A stretch of 64,000 bases of DNA from Brevundimonas variabilis. Its GTDB lineage: Bacteria > Pseudomonadota > Alphaproteobacteria > Caulobacterales > Caulobacteraceae. This document shows, piece by piece, positions 38,043 to 46,567 of this stretch. The position numbers and the translations under genes were made by a program. Below the pieces are notes generated by a model. The model saw nothing but the letters and a program-made list of their open reading frames with translations. It did not search any database and was not told the DNA's origin. The DNA lies in the NCBI RefSeq assembly GCF_014199945.1, contig NZ_JACHOR010000001.1, positions 434,001 through 498,000 on the forward strand, given 5' to 3'. How positions within the stretch are numbered: the first letter of the stretch is position 1; the number at the start of each line of letters is the position of its first letter.

Positions 38043-38690
38043 ATGGTGCTTCACGACCCCGCGGCCTTCATTCTCGCCAACACCCGGCTGCAGACCGTGC
38101 CCCATGCGCCCGAGATTTCCCTCTGGCTGGCCGACGAGATCACGCCCATCTGGAAGATGACGGAGGAGGAACTGGGGGCCCTGGGCTTGCCGCCGCCATT
38201 CTGGGCCTTTGCCTGGGCCGGGGGGCAGGCCATCGCGCGCTGGCTGCTGGACAATCCCGAAGAGGTACGCGGCCGGACCGTACTGGACTTCGCCACGGGG
38301 TCGGGTCTGGTCGGGATTGCGGCGCTCAAGGCCGGGGCGGCATCGGTCACAGGCTGCGACATCGACCCGTTCTGCGCTGCCGCCGTCGCGGTCAATGCCC
38401 GGGCCAATGGCGTGACCATGGGCTTTACCGGCGAGAACCTTCTGGACAGCCCGCCGCCCGCCGTCGATCTGATCTGCGCTGGCGACGTCTGTTACGAAAA
38501 ACCGATGACCGAGCGGGTGCTGGACTGGCTGGCCAGCGCCCGGGCGCAGGGAACGCGCGTGCTGCTGGGCGATCCGGGGCGGACCTATCTGCCGAAATCG
38601 GGGCTGACCTTCCTGGCGGAATACCGGGTGCAGACGACGCGCGAGCTCGAGGATTACGAGATCAAGCGGACCTGCGTCTGGTCGCTCTAG
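38043..38690 (+). CDS. class I methyltransferase, ETF-beta lysine methyltransferase (METTL20)-like
   Basis: 215 residues from this start. The SAM-binding motif is TVLDFATGSGLVGIAALKAGA, then GCDIDPFCAAAVAVNARAN, and the post-motif LICAGDVCYEKPM. This matches the METTL20-type family that methylates lysines of the electron-transfer flavoprotein beta subunit; a bacterial homologue is known from Agrobacterium. The N-terminal PAAFILANTRLQTVPHAPEISLWLADE is typical. An upstream ATG at 38016 would add nine residues. No etfB lies in the window. Confidence 0.8.
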   Translation: MVLHDPAAFILANTRLQTVPHAPEISLWLADEITPIWKMTEEELGALGLPPPFWAFAWAGGQAIARWLLDNPEEVRGRTVLDFATGSGLVGIAALKAGAASVTGCDIDPFCAAAVAVNARANGVTMGFTGENLLDSPPPAVDLICAGDVCYEKPMTERVLDWLASARAQGTRVLLGDPGRTYLPKSGLTFLAEYRVQTTRELEDYEIKRTCVWSL

Positions 38691-38696
38691 CGCGGG

Positions 38697-39221
38697 TCAG
38701 AGCGCAGCGGCCTCGTGCGCCAGCAGCCAGCGCTTGCGCTCCAGCCCACCGGCATAGCCGGTCATGGTGCCGTTGGCTCCGACGACCCGGTGACAGGGCA
38801 CGATAATCCCGACCGGATTGGCACCGTTGGCCAGACCGACCGCGCGCACGGCCTTCGGTCGGCCGATGGCGGCGGCCAGCTGGCCATAGCTGCGCGTTTC
38901 ACCGGCGGGAATGCTGCGCAGGGCGGCCCAGACCTCGCGCTGGAACGGCGTGCCAGCCGTCGCGACCGGCAGGCCCTCCAGGGCCCGCGCGTCACCGCCG
39001 AAATAGGCCCGGACGCCTGCGCGCACCGGCTCGGGTGCCTGGCCTGGTGTCAGCTTAACCTGACCATAATGGCGCGCGAGCAGGCGCAGCATGCGGGGCT
39101 CGTAGTCGACGAAATCCAGCGCCCGCACGACGCCTTGCGCATCGGTGACCAGCAGGACCGTACCGACCGGCGTCTCGATCCGGTCGAGGGTAAAGGCTTC
39201 AGGCGGCCTGGCGGTCATCAT
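38697..39221 (-). CDS. ogt: methylated-DNA-[protein]-cysteine S-methyltransferase (MGMT/Ogt)
   Basis: 174 residues. It removes alkyl groups from O6-alkylguanine onto an active cysteine, C143 in VPCHRVVG. The helix-turn-helix SYGQLAAAIGRPKAVRAVGLANGANP and the C-terminal GYAGGLERKRWLL are canonical. Its start lies 23 bp inside the end of the upstream Ada-like gene, so the two are one alkylation-response operon. Confidence 0.95.
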   Translation of the reverse strand: MMTARPPEAFTLDRIETPVGTVLLVTDAQGVVRALDFVDYEPRMLRLLARHYGQVKLTPGQAPEPVRAGVRAYFGGDARALEGLPVATAGTPFQREVWAALRSIPAGETRSYGQLAAAIGRPKAVRAVGLANGANPVGIIVPCHRVVGANGTMTGYAGGLERKRWLLAHEAAAL

Positions 39222-40329
39222 GCGTCTCCGTCATCAGTTCATCGATTTGCAGCCCGGCCGCCGCGAGATGCGCGAGGCCATAGGCGCGCCAGGGACTCCA
39301 GGGTTCAAGCCGTGCGAGGTATCGCGGCGACAGGCCCTCGGGCAGGCGATCGCTCGGCGCGTCCGCCCCCGTGTCGCACCACTGGCCCGCCAGCCGCAGC
39401 CCCGGCCGCGCTGCCAGCAACGGCCTGAGGACCGGATCGGCCGACAGGTCCCGCGCGATCGCCTCGGGGTCTGCCGAAAGGTCGAAGACCCTGCGTACCC
39501 GGGCCAGGACCCCCGGCAGGACCCGAAGGTCCGACACCGCCACCGTGACGGCCAGCCGACCGGGCTGATCTGCGGTGACCATGACCTGCCCGTCGGCTCC
39601 ATCGATATCCTGCGTCAGGTTCCGGCTCCAGACGCTCTCCGCGACCGCATCCCCGCGCGCCGCCAGCGCGGCCATCAGCCTGCCCAGATCGAGAGGTGGG
39701 CGGTATGGCAGGGTCAGACGCACGCCGCGCTCGCTGACCCGCTCGGCGCGCCGCCGCAGGGCCGAGGGCGGGCGGCCGTACAGGCCCTGGAAGGTCTCGT
39801 TGAACCGGCGCACGCTGCCAAACCCGGACGCCAGGGCCACTTCGGCCATCGACAGGTCCGTCTGATGGATCAGGGTCTTGGCCAGAAGGACGCGCCGGGT
39901 CTGGGCCACGCTGACCGGGGCGGCCCCCAGATGCTGGCGGAACAGGCGGCGCAGCTGTCGCTCTCCGACCCCCAGCCGCCCGGCCAGAGCCTCGACGTCG
40001 CCGCCCGTCTCCGAATGGGCATCCAGCGCCCCGGCCTCGATCAGGCTCAGTGCCCGGCTGACGGTGTTCGAGGTCCCGCGCCAGGCCCCCATGTCAGGGG
40101 CTGTCTCGGGGCGGCAGCGCAGACAGGCCCGGAAGCCCACCTCTTCCGCCGCCGCCGCGCTGGCGACAAAGACCATGTTCTCGCGTTTCGGGGTGCGCGC
40201 CGGACAGACCGGCCGGCAGTAGATCCCGGTCGTCTTCACGCAGCCGAAGAAGCGTCCGTCGAACCGGGCGTCGCGTGTCAGCACGGCGCGGTAGCAGGCC
40301 TCCGGGTCGAGTTGCGGGGTCGGTTCCAT
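39199..40329 (-). CDS. Ada-type regulator fused to an AlkA-like domain lacking its glycosylase core
   Basis: 376 residues. The Ada zinc domain has all four cysteines at the E. coli Ada numbering (C38, C42, C69, C72); C38 (TTGIYC) accepts methyl groups from phosphotriesters. An AraC-type HTH follows (about 85-190; LSMAEVALASGFGSVRRFNETF, then GRPPSALRR), then the AlkA N-terminal domain (about 200-320). The protein then jumps from GLRLAGQW to LEPWSPWRAYGLAHL, the very end of AlkA. The intervening helix-hairpin-helix glycosylase core is missing: full fusions are about 480-490 residues. It is probably still a sensor/activator but not a glycosylase. It overlaps ogt. Confidence 0.85.
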   Translation of the reverse strand: MEPTPQLDPEACYRAVLTRDARFDGRFFGCVKTTGIYCRPVCPARTPKRENMVFVASAAAAEEVGFRACLRCRPETAPDMGAWRGTSNTVSRALSLIEAGALDAHSETGGDVEALAGRLGVGERQLRRLFRQHLGAAPVSVAQTRRVLLAKTLIHQTDLSMAEVALASGFGSVRRFNETFQGLYGRPPSALRRRAERVSERGVRLTLPYRPPLDLGRLMAALAARGDAVAESVWSRNLTQDIDGADGQVMVTADQPGRLAVTVAVSDLRVLPGVLARVRRVFDLSADPEAIARDLSADPVLRPLLAARPGLRLAGQWCDTGADAPSDRLPEGLSPRYLARLEPWSPWRAYGLAHLAAAGLQIDELMTETHDDRQAA

Positions 40330-40389
40330 GGCTGCACGATGGACCGGGCAAACGCCGATGTCTCGCGGTTTTCGGACATGGATTGCCCG

Positions 40390-41502
40390 TCAGGCCCTGC
40401 CGCGGATGGCGGTCGCCAGGTGCCGCAGCATCGAGAAGCCCAGGGACAGGATGGCACCCGCAAAGACCCAGCTCAGGATGAGGGACAGGGCACCGGTGTT
40501 GCCGGACAGATCCCGGGGCCCGTCATCGAAATCGCGCAGCCGCTCGAACATCAGCTGGGACCATCCCCCGATGACCCGGATCGAGGTTTCGCCGTCTGAC
40601 AGGGTGAACCAGTGGCCGACCTGGAAGATGGTCCAGAGGATGGCGATGCCGACGCCGGCGGCGACGACCTGCAACCCGGCAATGAACCGTACCCACTGGG
40701 GCCGCATCAGTCGCAGGAGTTCGATCCACAGCTGGAAGATGGCCAGCAGCAGGATGGGCACGAAATTCGCCGCCCAGACCGGTGCAACCGTCAGCAACTC
40801 GCCGGTCCGGCTCAGGGTCACGGGCTGCATGCCGGACGTCTGGAACCCGCCCCACCAGGCGATGAAGACGCCAAGGACAAGGATGCCGAAGATCGCCTCG
40901 CCTGCGGGCCACCGGGCCGGGGCCTTCGGTGCCGCCCAGGCAGCGGCAGCGGCAGGCCTTTCCTTCTCTCCGGTCATGGCGGCGCGCCAGGCCTCGGGAT
41001 CGGACAGTTTCAGCACCGGCAGGTCCTTGACCCGCCAGTCGGTCATGAAGCCCGGCCGCCAGCCGGTGCGCTCGATCACATAGGCCGCGACCGTGGCGAT
41101 GCCGATCCAGACCAGCCCGGCCTCGAACGGGATTATGAACAGATGGCGGATCGCGTCCTGGAAGCCCCCCGCGCCCGCAAACAGGCTGAAGAACACATCG
41201 ACCAGATGCAGGGCCACGATGATCAGCAGCCCCGCCTTGACGGCAAACAGCCACCAGGGGAACAGGTCCGGCCCGACCAGATGCTGGGGCCCCTTGCCGT
41301 AACGTGCCGCCACCACAAGCGGGTGGCCCATCTCGCGCAGGATGGCCTCGCGCTCAGAGTCCGTCAGGTCGCGCCCGAGGGCGGCTTCCCGTTCCTCGAA
41401 CCGGGTCAGCAGGGTGTCGCGCAGCTCGGCGATGATGTCCTCGCGCTGGCCCCGGTCCAGCTGGGCCGCAACCGCAGCCAGGTAATGCTCAAGCAGGTCC
41501 AT
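40390..41502 (-). CDS. HAAS-domain membrane protein paired with PadR
   Basis: 370 residues. The cytoplasmic N-terminal domain LLEHYLAAVAAQLDRGQREDIIAELRDTL and the helix REAILREMGHPLVVAARYG are a HAAS signaling domain. About seven hydrophobic helices follow. HAAS proteins typically sit next to PadR regulators and transmit or respond to their signal. Here the PadR gene ends 24 bp upstream on the same strand. The substrate or ligand is unknown. Confidence 0.8.
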   Translation of the reverse strand: MDLLEHYLAAVAAQLDRGQREDIIAELRDTLLTRFEEREAALGRDLTDSEREAILREMGHPLVVAARYGKGPQHLVGPDLFPWWLFAVKAGLLIIVALHLVDVFFSLFAGAGGFQDAIRHLFIIPFEAGLVWIGIATVAAYVIERTGWRPGFMTDWRVKDLPVLKLSDPEAWRAAMTGEKERPAAAAAWAAPKAPARWPAGEAIFGILVLGVFIAWWGGFQTSGMQPVTLSRTGELLTVAPVWAANFVPILLLAIFQLWIELLRLMRPQWVRFIAGLQVVAAGVGIAILWTIFQVGHWFTLSDGETSIRVIGGWSQLMFERLRDFDDGPRDLSGNTGALSLILSWVFAGAILSLGFSMLRHLATAIRGRA

Positions 41503-41526
41503 GTCGGTCCCCTTCCCCCTGAAATG

Positions 41527-41856
41527 TCAGATGATCTTGTCGAGCGAGGCATTGATGCCCCGCCATTCGGCTGCCAGCGCCGCCAGCATGTCGGTGCCCA
41601 TCGGCGACAGCCGGTAGAACCGCTTCCTGCGCTTTTCTTCCTCGCGCCATTCACTGGTCAGCAGGCCCTGCGTCTCGAGACGGCGCAGCAGCGGATAGAG
41701 GGTGCTTTCCTCCATCTCGATCCCGTCCCCGGCCAGGGCTTGGCGCAGGGTATAGCCGTACCGCTCCTCCCGCAGACGGGCCAGGACAGCCAGCACCAGC
41801 GACCCGCGCCGCAGCTCCAGCCGCATGGATTCAAACAGGTCCGCATCGAATGACAC
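41527..41856 (-). CDS. PadR-family transcriptional regulator
   Basis: 109 residues from a GTG giving MSFDADLFESMRLELRRGSLVLAVLARL, the normal PadR opening. The winged helix (YGYTLRQALAGDGIEMEESTLYPLLRRLETQGLLTSEW) is followed by EEKRRKRFYRLSPMG. PadR proteins repress their own operon. The start region carries a palindrome (41897-41909). It is first in the operon with the HAAS gene. Confidence 0.92.
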   Translation of the reverse strand: MSFDADLFESMRLELRRGSLVLAVLARLREERYGYTLRQALAGDGIEMEESTLYPLLRRLETQGLLTSEWREEEKRRKRFYRLSPMGTDMLAALAAEWRGINASLDKII

Positions 41857-41896
41857 AGCGTCGCTCCGTGACGTCACATAGTGTGTGACAAACAGT

Positions 41897-41909
41897 GTAT
41901 GCGACATAC
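41897..41909. promoter_or_regulatory. palindrome upstream of padR
   Basis: GTATG-CGA-CATAC, with flanking bases extending the symmetry imperfectly (CAGT... and ...TGTG). It contains the TATG/CATA core expected for PadR operators and lies 41 bp before the GTG start of padR. Confidence 0.5.
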
Positions 41910-41930
41910 TGTGTGAGGGAGTCAAGCGCA

Positions 41931-42035
41931 CCCCTCCACCGCTTCGCGGTCCCCCTCCCCGCTGCGCAGGGAGGAAAGCGCCTTTCCTCCCCATTCGGAG
42001 AATGGGGAGGGGGACCGCGAAGCGGTGGAGGGGCC
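41931..42035. repeat. palindromic element A2 (inverted pair, opposite arrangement)
   Basis: A reverse unit (41931-41978) then a forward unit (41983-42035), separated by 4 bp. The outer hairpins face each other, the opposite of elements A1 and A5. The forward unit's outer stem is CCTCCCCATTC-GGA-GAATGGGGAGG. Both inner hairpins are ACCGC-GAA-GCGGT. It sits between padR and the M14 peptidase gene. Confidence 0.85.
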
Positions 42036-42095
42036 ATGTCCGGCTTGCCAAGAGCAAAGGGCCCGCTACACCGGTCAGCCAGACACGGGGACACC

Positions 42096-44744
42096 ATGAA
42101 CATCAGCCGCCTGCTCGCCACCGCCTGCGCCGCCGCCCTGCTGGCGACCTCTGTCGCGGCACAGACCGATACGCCCCTAGTGCCGGGCGCGACCTATGAC
42201 CCGGCGGTTCCGTCCGTGTCGTCGGTGCTGGGCTATGACACGGGCGAACGGATCACGCGGCCCGCCGACATCCGTCGCTATTTCGAGGCCCTGCGCGCCC
42301 AGTCTCCTGACCGGATGGCGATCGGAGAATATGGCCAGACCCACGAGGGACGCCCCCTGTTCTGGGCCGCAGTCGGAACGCCGGCAAACATCGCCCGTCT
42401 GGACGCCATCAAGGCCGCCTCGCGCGCCCTGGCCGATCCGCGCACGACCTCGTCCGCCGAAGCCCAGGCCATCCTCGCGGACCAGCCGGTCATCGTCTGG
42501 CTGGCCTATTCGGTACACGGCAACGAGATCAGCCCCGCCGACGCCTCCATGGCCGCCGCCCGCCACCTGCTGGCCTCGCGCGATCCGGCGGTCCAGGGCT
42601 GGCTGGCCAATACGGTGGTCGTCTTCGTCCCGACGCAGAATCCGGACGGGCGCGAGCGGTTCCTGTCGACCTTCTCGGCCGGCCTTGGCACGCGTCCCAA
42701 TCCCGATGGCCTGTCGGCCGAGCGGGACGAACCCTGGCCATCCGGGCGCTATAACCACGACCTGTTCGACCTGAACCGCGACTGGTTCATCCAGACCCAG
42801 CCGGAGACCCGGGGCCATACGGCGGCGGTGCTGGACTGGCGGCCCCAGGTCCTCGTCGACGCCCACGAGATGGGCACGGACCAGACCTTCTTCTTTCCGC
42901 CCGAGGCCCAGCCGCTGAACCCCTGGCTGACGGACGAGACCCTGGCCAGCCGCGAGATGATTGGCCGCAACACGGCCCGCCGGTTCGACGCGCTGGGCAT
43001 CCCCTATTTCACGGGCCAGGAGTACGACGCCTTTTACCCCGGATACGGCGACGGCTGGCCGGCCTATCTGGGCGCCGTGTCCATGACCTATGAACAGGGG
43101 TCGGCGCGCGGTCTGGCCGCCCGCCGCTCGTCGGGAGAGGTCGTCACCTACCGCGACACGGTGCGAAACCATTTCGTTGCCAGCCTGTCGACGATCGAGG
43201 CCGCCTCGGACAATCGCGAGCGCCTGCTGGCCAATTTCGTGGCCTATCACCGGGACGGCGTGGCGGGCAGCGGGGCCTATGTTCTGGCTCCGGCTCCCCA
43301 CGACCCCACCGCCGCCGACAGTCTCGCCGGGCTGCTGGTGCGGCAGGGGCTGGAGGTCGGCCGCGCCAGCGCTGCCTTCACGTCCTGTGCCCGGTCCTTC
43401 CCCGCGGGGTCCTATGTCGTGAACCTGTCACAGCCCCAGCGCCGGATGGCCGAGGTGCTGCTGGCCCGGGACGTGGCCGTGCCGGCGGCCTTCCTCGCCG
43501 AACAGGAGCGGCGCCGGGCGCGCGGCCTGCCGGACGAGATCTATGACGTCACCGCCTGGTCCCTGCCGCTCATGTTCAACGTGCCGGCCGAGCGCTGCAA
43601 TACCGCCCCCTCCGTCGCCGTCACTGCGGCCACACCAGACCGGACCCGCTCGCTGGCCGTTGCTAATGCGGAGGCCAGCTATGGCTATCTCGTCGCGCCG
43701 GGCATGGCGGCGACGCGCCTGAAGGCGGCGGCCCTGGATCAGGGCCTGAGCCTGCGGGTCATGGATCGTCCGTTCACGCACAATGGCCGCAGCTGGCCGG
43801 CCGGCACGCTCGTCCTGCCAAGAGCCGACAACCGCGACCACGACCTGACCGCTCTGACGGCGGACTGGGCCCGCCGGTTCGGGACCCCGGTGACCGGCAT
43901 TGACGACAGCTGGGTGGCAACGGGCCCGAGTTTCGGGTCGCGGGATGCCGTCGCCCTGCGCGCCCCGAACATCGCCCTGGCCTGGGACGAACCCGCCGAC
44001 CCCTCGGCCGCCGGCGCGACCCGCTATGTCATCGAGCGCGAGTTCGACTATCCGGTCACGGCCGTCCGGGTCGCGACCCTGTCGGGGGCCGATCTGGACC
44101 GGTACCAGGTGCTGGTGATGCCGGACGGCGGCAACTATGCCGGAACGCTGGGGACCGGCGGCGTGGCCCGGCTGAAGGCCTGGGTCGAACGCGGCGGCAC
44201 TCTGGTTACCCTCGGGCGGGCCACCCGGATGGTCACCAGCGAGAGCGCCGGCATGCTGGCCTCGCGCCGCGAGACCGCTCCGAAGGGCGACACGCCTGAC
44301 GACGAGAACGGCCCCCTGATCGCCAGCGAGGCCGAATACCAGACCATCGTCGGCGAAAGCGAGCGTGGCCCCGACAGCGTCGCCGGTGTCCTGGCCCAGG
44401 CGCGGACGGATCAGGAGCACTGGCTGTCCGCCGGGGTCGCCCCCAACCTGAATTTCCTGGTCAAGGGCTCGGACATCTACACGCCGCTGAAGCGCGGCGA
44501 GGGGACCAATCTGGCCCTGTTCACCTCGGCTGATACCCTGCTGGCGTCCGGCCAGCTCTGGGCCGAAAACCGGGCCCAGTTGGCCTTCAAGCCGGCCGTC
44601 ATGGTCGCGCCCATGGGTCGGGGCCAGGTCATCGCCTTCACCCAGGACGCGACCTCGCGCGGCTATCTGGACGGGCTGAAGGTCCTGTTCGCCAATGCCC
44701 TGTTCAATGGCCCGGCCCACGCCTCGCCGACCTGGGTGGACTAG
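42096..44744 (+). CDS. M14 family zinc carboxypeptidase-like protein, exported
   Basis: 882 residues with a signal peptide (LLATACAAALLATSVAAQ). The zinc motif is SVHGNE (H141, E144), and DAHEMGTDQTFFFPP lies after the peptidase body. The long C-terminal half (from about 520) includes a DJ-1/glutamine-amidotransferase-like region (YQVLVMPDGGNY, then RLKAWVERGGTLVTLG), as in large bacterial M14 proteins. It should act on peptides in the periplasm. It stands alone between a repeat and the convergent extensin gene. Confidence 0.88.
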   Translation: MNISRLLATACAAALLATSVAAQTDTPLVPGATYDPAVPSVSSVLGYDTGERITRPADIRRYFEALRAQSPDRMAIGEYGQTHEGRPLFWAAVGTPANIARLDAIKAASRALADPRTTSSAEAQAILADQPVIVWLAYSVHGNEISPADASMAAARHLLASRDPAVQGWLANTVVVFVPTQNPDGRERFLSTFSAGLGTRPNPDGLSAERDEPWPSGRYNHDLFDLNRDWFIQTQPETRGHTAAVLDWRPQVLVDAHEMGTDQTFFFPPEAQPLNPWLTDETLASREMIGRNTARRFDALGIPYFTGQEYDAFYPGYGDGWPAYLGAVSMTYEQGSARGLAARRSSGEVVTYRDTVRNHFVASLSTIEAASDNRERLLANFVAYHRDGVAGSGAYVLAPAPHDPTAADSLAGLLVRQGLEVGRASAAFTSCARSFPAGSYVVNLSQPQRRMAEVLLARDVAVPAAFLAEQERRRARGLPDEIYDVTAWSLPLMFNVPAERCNTAPSVAVTAATPDRTRSLAVANAEASYGYLVAPGMAATRLKAAALDQGLSLRVMDRPFTHNGRSWPAGTLVLPRADNRDHDLTALTADWARRFGTPVTGIDDSWVATGPSFGSRDAVALRAPNIALAWDEPADPSAAGATRYVIEREFDYPVTAVRVATLSGADLDRYQVLVMPDGGNYAGTLGTGGVARLKAWVERGGTLVTLGRATRMVTSESAGMLASRRETAPKGDTPDDENGPLIASEAEYQTIVGESERGPDSVAGVLAQARTDQEHWLSAGVAPNLNFLVKGSDIYTPLKRGEGTNLALFTSADTLLASGQLWAENRAQLAFKPAVMVAPMGRGQVIAFTQDATSRGYLDGLKVLFANALFNGPAHASPTWVD

Positions 44745-44747
44745 GGG

Positions 44748-45488
44748 TCAACGACAGAAAGGCTGGCCGGGTTCGAGGTGCAGGTGGTCCTGATGGGCCG
44801 CATCATAGTCAGGGCTGAGCGCCGTGCCGAAGATGGAGCACGCATCGTCCCGGATCCGGCGCAGGAACACCGCCTCGGGGCCTGAGCCGGACCAGTCGTT
44901 CGCCACGGTGATCCGCCGCCCGTCGCGCAGGCGGAATCCGGCAATATCGATCGCCGCCGCCCGCGAATGGGCGCTGGGTCGCGCGCCGGGACGGTTCGAG
45001 ACGCTGCGGCAGGCATAGGTGCCATGGTGGTCGATCTGGACCACGTCCGAGCCCAGCAGTTCGCGGGCCGCGGGCTCGACCGACTGGCGGCGCCAGACAC
45101 TGACGGCCAGCGCGGTCTCGCAGGTCAGGGTGGCATCGGCCGGGGCCATCCGCGCCACCGTCCCCAGGTCGGGGCCCAGGACCCCGGCCGCGGTGAGCCC
45201 GCAAGTCTCGGAGTTGACCCGGTCCGGCACCGGCGTGAACCGCACACGGGCGGCCTCCAGCGTGGCCAGACACACATCCAGACCGCTGCTGGCCCGCGCA
45301 ATCCGGCCCCGCGTGCCGCCCTCGACCGGCGCATCGATGAGGCCTGTATCGGCCCCGGCCACAGACCGGACGGGCCCCGATGCAACCGGCCGGTTAACGC
45401 CATTGACCGGCGCATCGGGAATCAGCCGCCCGCATCCGGCGAGGGCCAACACAATGGCGAGGATGCTGCCTGTCCGGAAAATCCGCAT
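44748..45488 (-). CDS. extensin-family lipoprotein
   Basis: 246 residues. The signal peptide ends in a lipobox (ALAGC). The domain blocks mirror those of the membrane-anchored paralogue at 26601-27407: CETALAVSVWRRQSVEPAARELLGSDVVQIDHHGTYACR, RPSAHSRAAAIDIAGF, and LSPDYDAAHQDHLHLEPG at the C-terminus. The His/Asp arrangement suggests a LAS-type cell-wall peptidase fold (inference). It ends 4 bp from the convergent M14 gene. Confidence 0.85.
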   Translation of the reverse strand: MRIFRTGSILAIVLALAGCGRLIPDAPVNGVNRPVASGPVRSVAGADTGLIDAPVEGGTRGRIARASSGLDVCLATLEAARVRFTPVPDRVNSETCGLTAAGVLGPDLGTVARMAPADATLTCETALAVSVWRRQSVEPAARELLGSDVVQIDHHGTYACRSVSNRPGARPSAHSRAAAIDIAGFRLRDGRRITVANDWSGSGPEAVFLRRIRDDACSIFGTALSPDYDAAHQDHLHLEPGQPFCR

Positions 45489-45526
45489 GGCCCGAGTCTA
45501 GTTCATCGCCCCGCCTGTGAAAGCCA

Positions 45527-45642
45527 TTTTCCTTCCCACATCTTGGGGAGGGGGACCGCGAAGCGGTGGAGGGGCTCCGTCCGCGTCCCGAATGCCTGCA
45601 TAGCATCACCATCCCCTCCACATCGCTGCGCGACGGGGAGGA
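45527..45642. repeat. palindromic element A3 with a shortened reverse unit
   Basis: A full forward unit (45527-45576, inner hairpin ACCGC-GAA-GCGGT) is followed by a reverse unit (45611-45642). In the reverse unit CCCCTCCA runs directly into the outer hairpin: the inner hairpin and one arm are missing. It lies between the extensin gene and the XRE gene of module 2. Confidence 0.8.
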
Positions 45643-45651
45643 CAGTCCGCC

Positions 45652-45861
45652 TCACTCCGTCAGCCAGAACAGCCCCTCCACCGTCGTCCCGAGCGCCCGG
45701 GCAAGGGCGAGCGCAAGGACGGTCGACGGCACGAACACCCCGTTCTCGACCGTATTGATCGTCTTTCGCGACACACCCGCCAGCGTGGCCAGCTCCACCT
45801 GGGTCAGCCCGGCCGCCGTGCGGACCTCCTTGAGACGCGAACCCAGCCGCGGGTCAGCCAT
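45652..45861 (-). CDS. small XRE-family DNA-binding protein (module 2)
   Basis: 69 residues, one helix-turn-helix: RLGSRLKEVRTAAGLTQVEL, then VSRKTINTVENGVFVPSTVLAL, ending ARALGTTVEGLFWLTE. It has the same minimal type and gene position (after a membrane-protein gene) as the XRE at 32415. The start lies 8 bp inside the end of the upstream membrane-protein gene. The likely operator is the TGTCACCT/AGGTGACA palindrome. Confidence 0.9.
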   Translation of the reverse strand: MADPRLGSRLKEVRTAAGLTQVELATLAGVSRKTINTVENGVFVPSTVLALALARALGTTVEGLFWLTE

Positions 45862-46567
45862 TGCGCTCCGCCTCTCGCTCCAGAAGCACGAAACGCAGGG
45901 CCCCGACCTGCACCGCACCCGCAATCACGATCGGAATGACAATCACTGCCGCCGCCGGGTGATGCAGGCCCAGAAAATAGGTGCCTGTCGCACCGGCGAG
46001 CATCGCCACAAAGGCCAGCGATAGGGCCTGCTTGCGGTGAAGCTTCGTCATTTCATCATCGAGATGACGCTTCATCCTGCCCATCTTGCCTGTCCCGATT
46101 TCCGCTAGCGTCAAGCCAACAGTGATGGGAACGAAGATTGATAGGTATGCCGCTATCCAGTTGAACGTCTCACCCTGCCCTGACGCCAGCTTCCAGGCCT
46201 GGGGCAGGCCACTCACTAGGAAAAGAGCCATTGGGACAGCCATGAACAGCAGCGCGTGGTTTCGTTGGCGCTGCAACCCGTCGCCATAGCTTTCGCTGAA
46301 CCTGAGCCTGTCCGTGATCAGATCGGCTCGGGCACGAACCGTTGCGTATCCACTGATCGCCGTGCCGATCGCACCGGTCAGAACCACGACGGCGAGCGCC
46401 CAGACCGGGACAGGCTGTTCACTGGCCGGAACGATCAAAAGGATCAGACCGCCCGCGATGGCCAGTCCGAGAAACAGCGCCAGCCCGAGCACGCCCAGCA
46501 AGAAACGCCGCTGCCGGTCATGCTCGCTCCTGATCATGGCGAGGCGATCCTCTTCCGGCTCACTCAT
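45854..46567 (-). CDS. membrane protein of XRE module 2 (intact copy)
   Basis: 237 residues with about six hydrophobic helices after a charged N-terminus (SEPEEDRLAMIRSEHDRQRR). The segment HLDDEMTKLHRKQALSLAFVA matches the acidic-pair/basic/helix pattern of the other module membrane proteins. It is a clear paralogue of the frameshifted gene directly upstream: same length, N-terminus, RARADL/RSRADR block and last helix pair. No named family is recognised. It overlaps both neighbours by 8 bp. Confidence 0.75.
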   Translation of the reverse strand: MSEPEEDRLAMIRSEHDRQRRFLLGVLGLALFLGLAIAGGLILLIVPASEQPVPVWALAVVVLTGAIGTAISGYATVRARADLITDRLRFSESYGDGLQRQRNHALLFMAVPMALFLVSGLPQAWKLASGQGETFNWIAAYLSIFVPITVGLTLAEIGTGKMGRMKRHLDDEMTKLHRKQALSLAFVAMLAGATGTYFLGLHHPAAAVIVIPIVIAGAVQVGALRFVLLEREAERNG

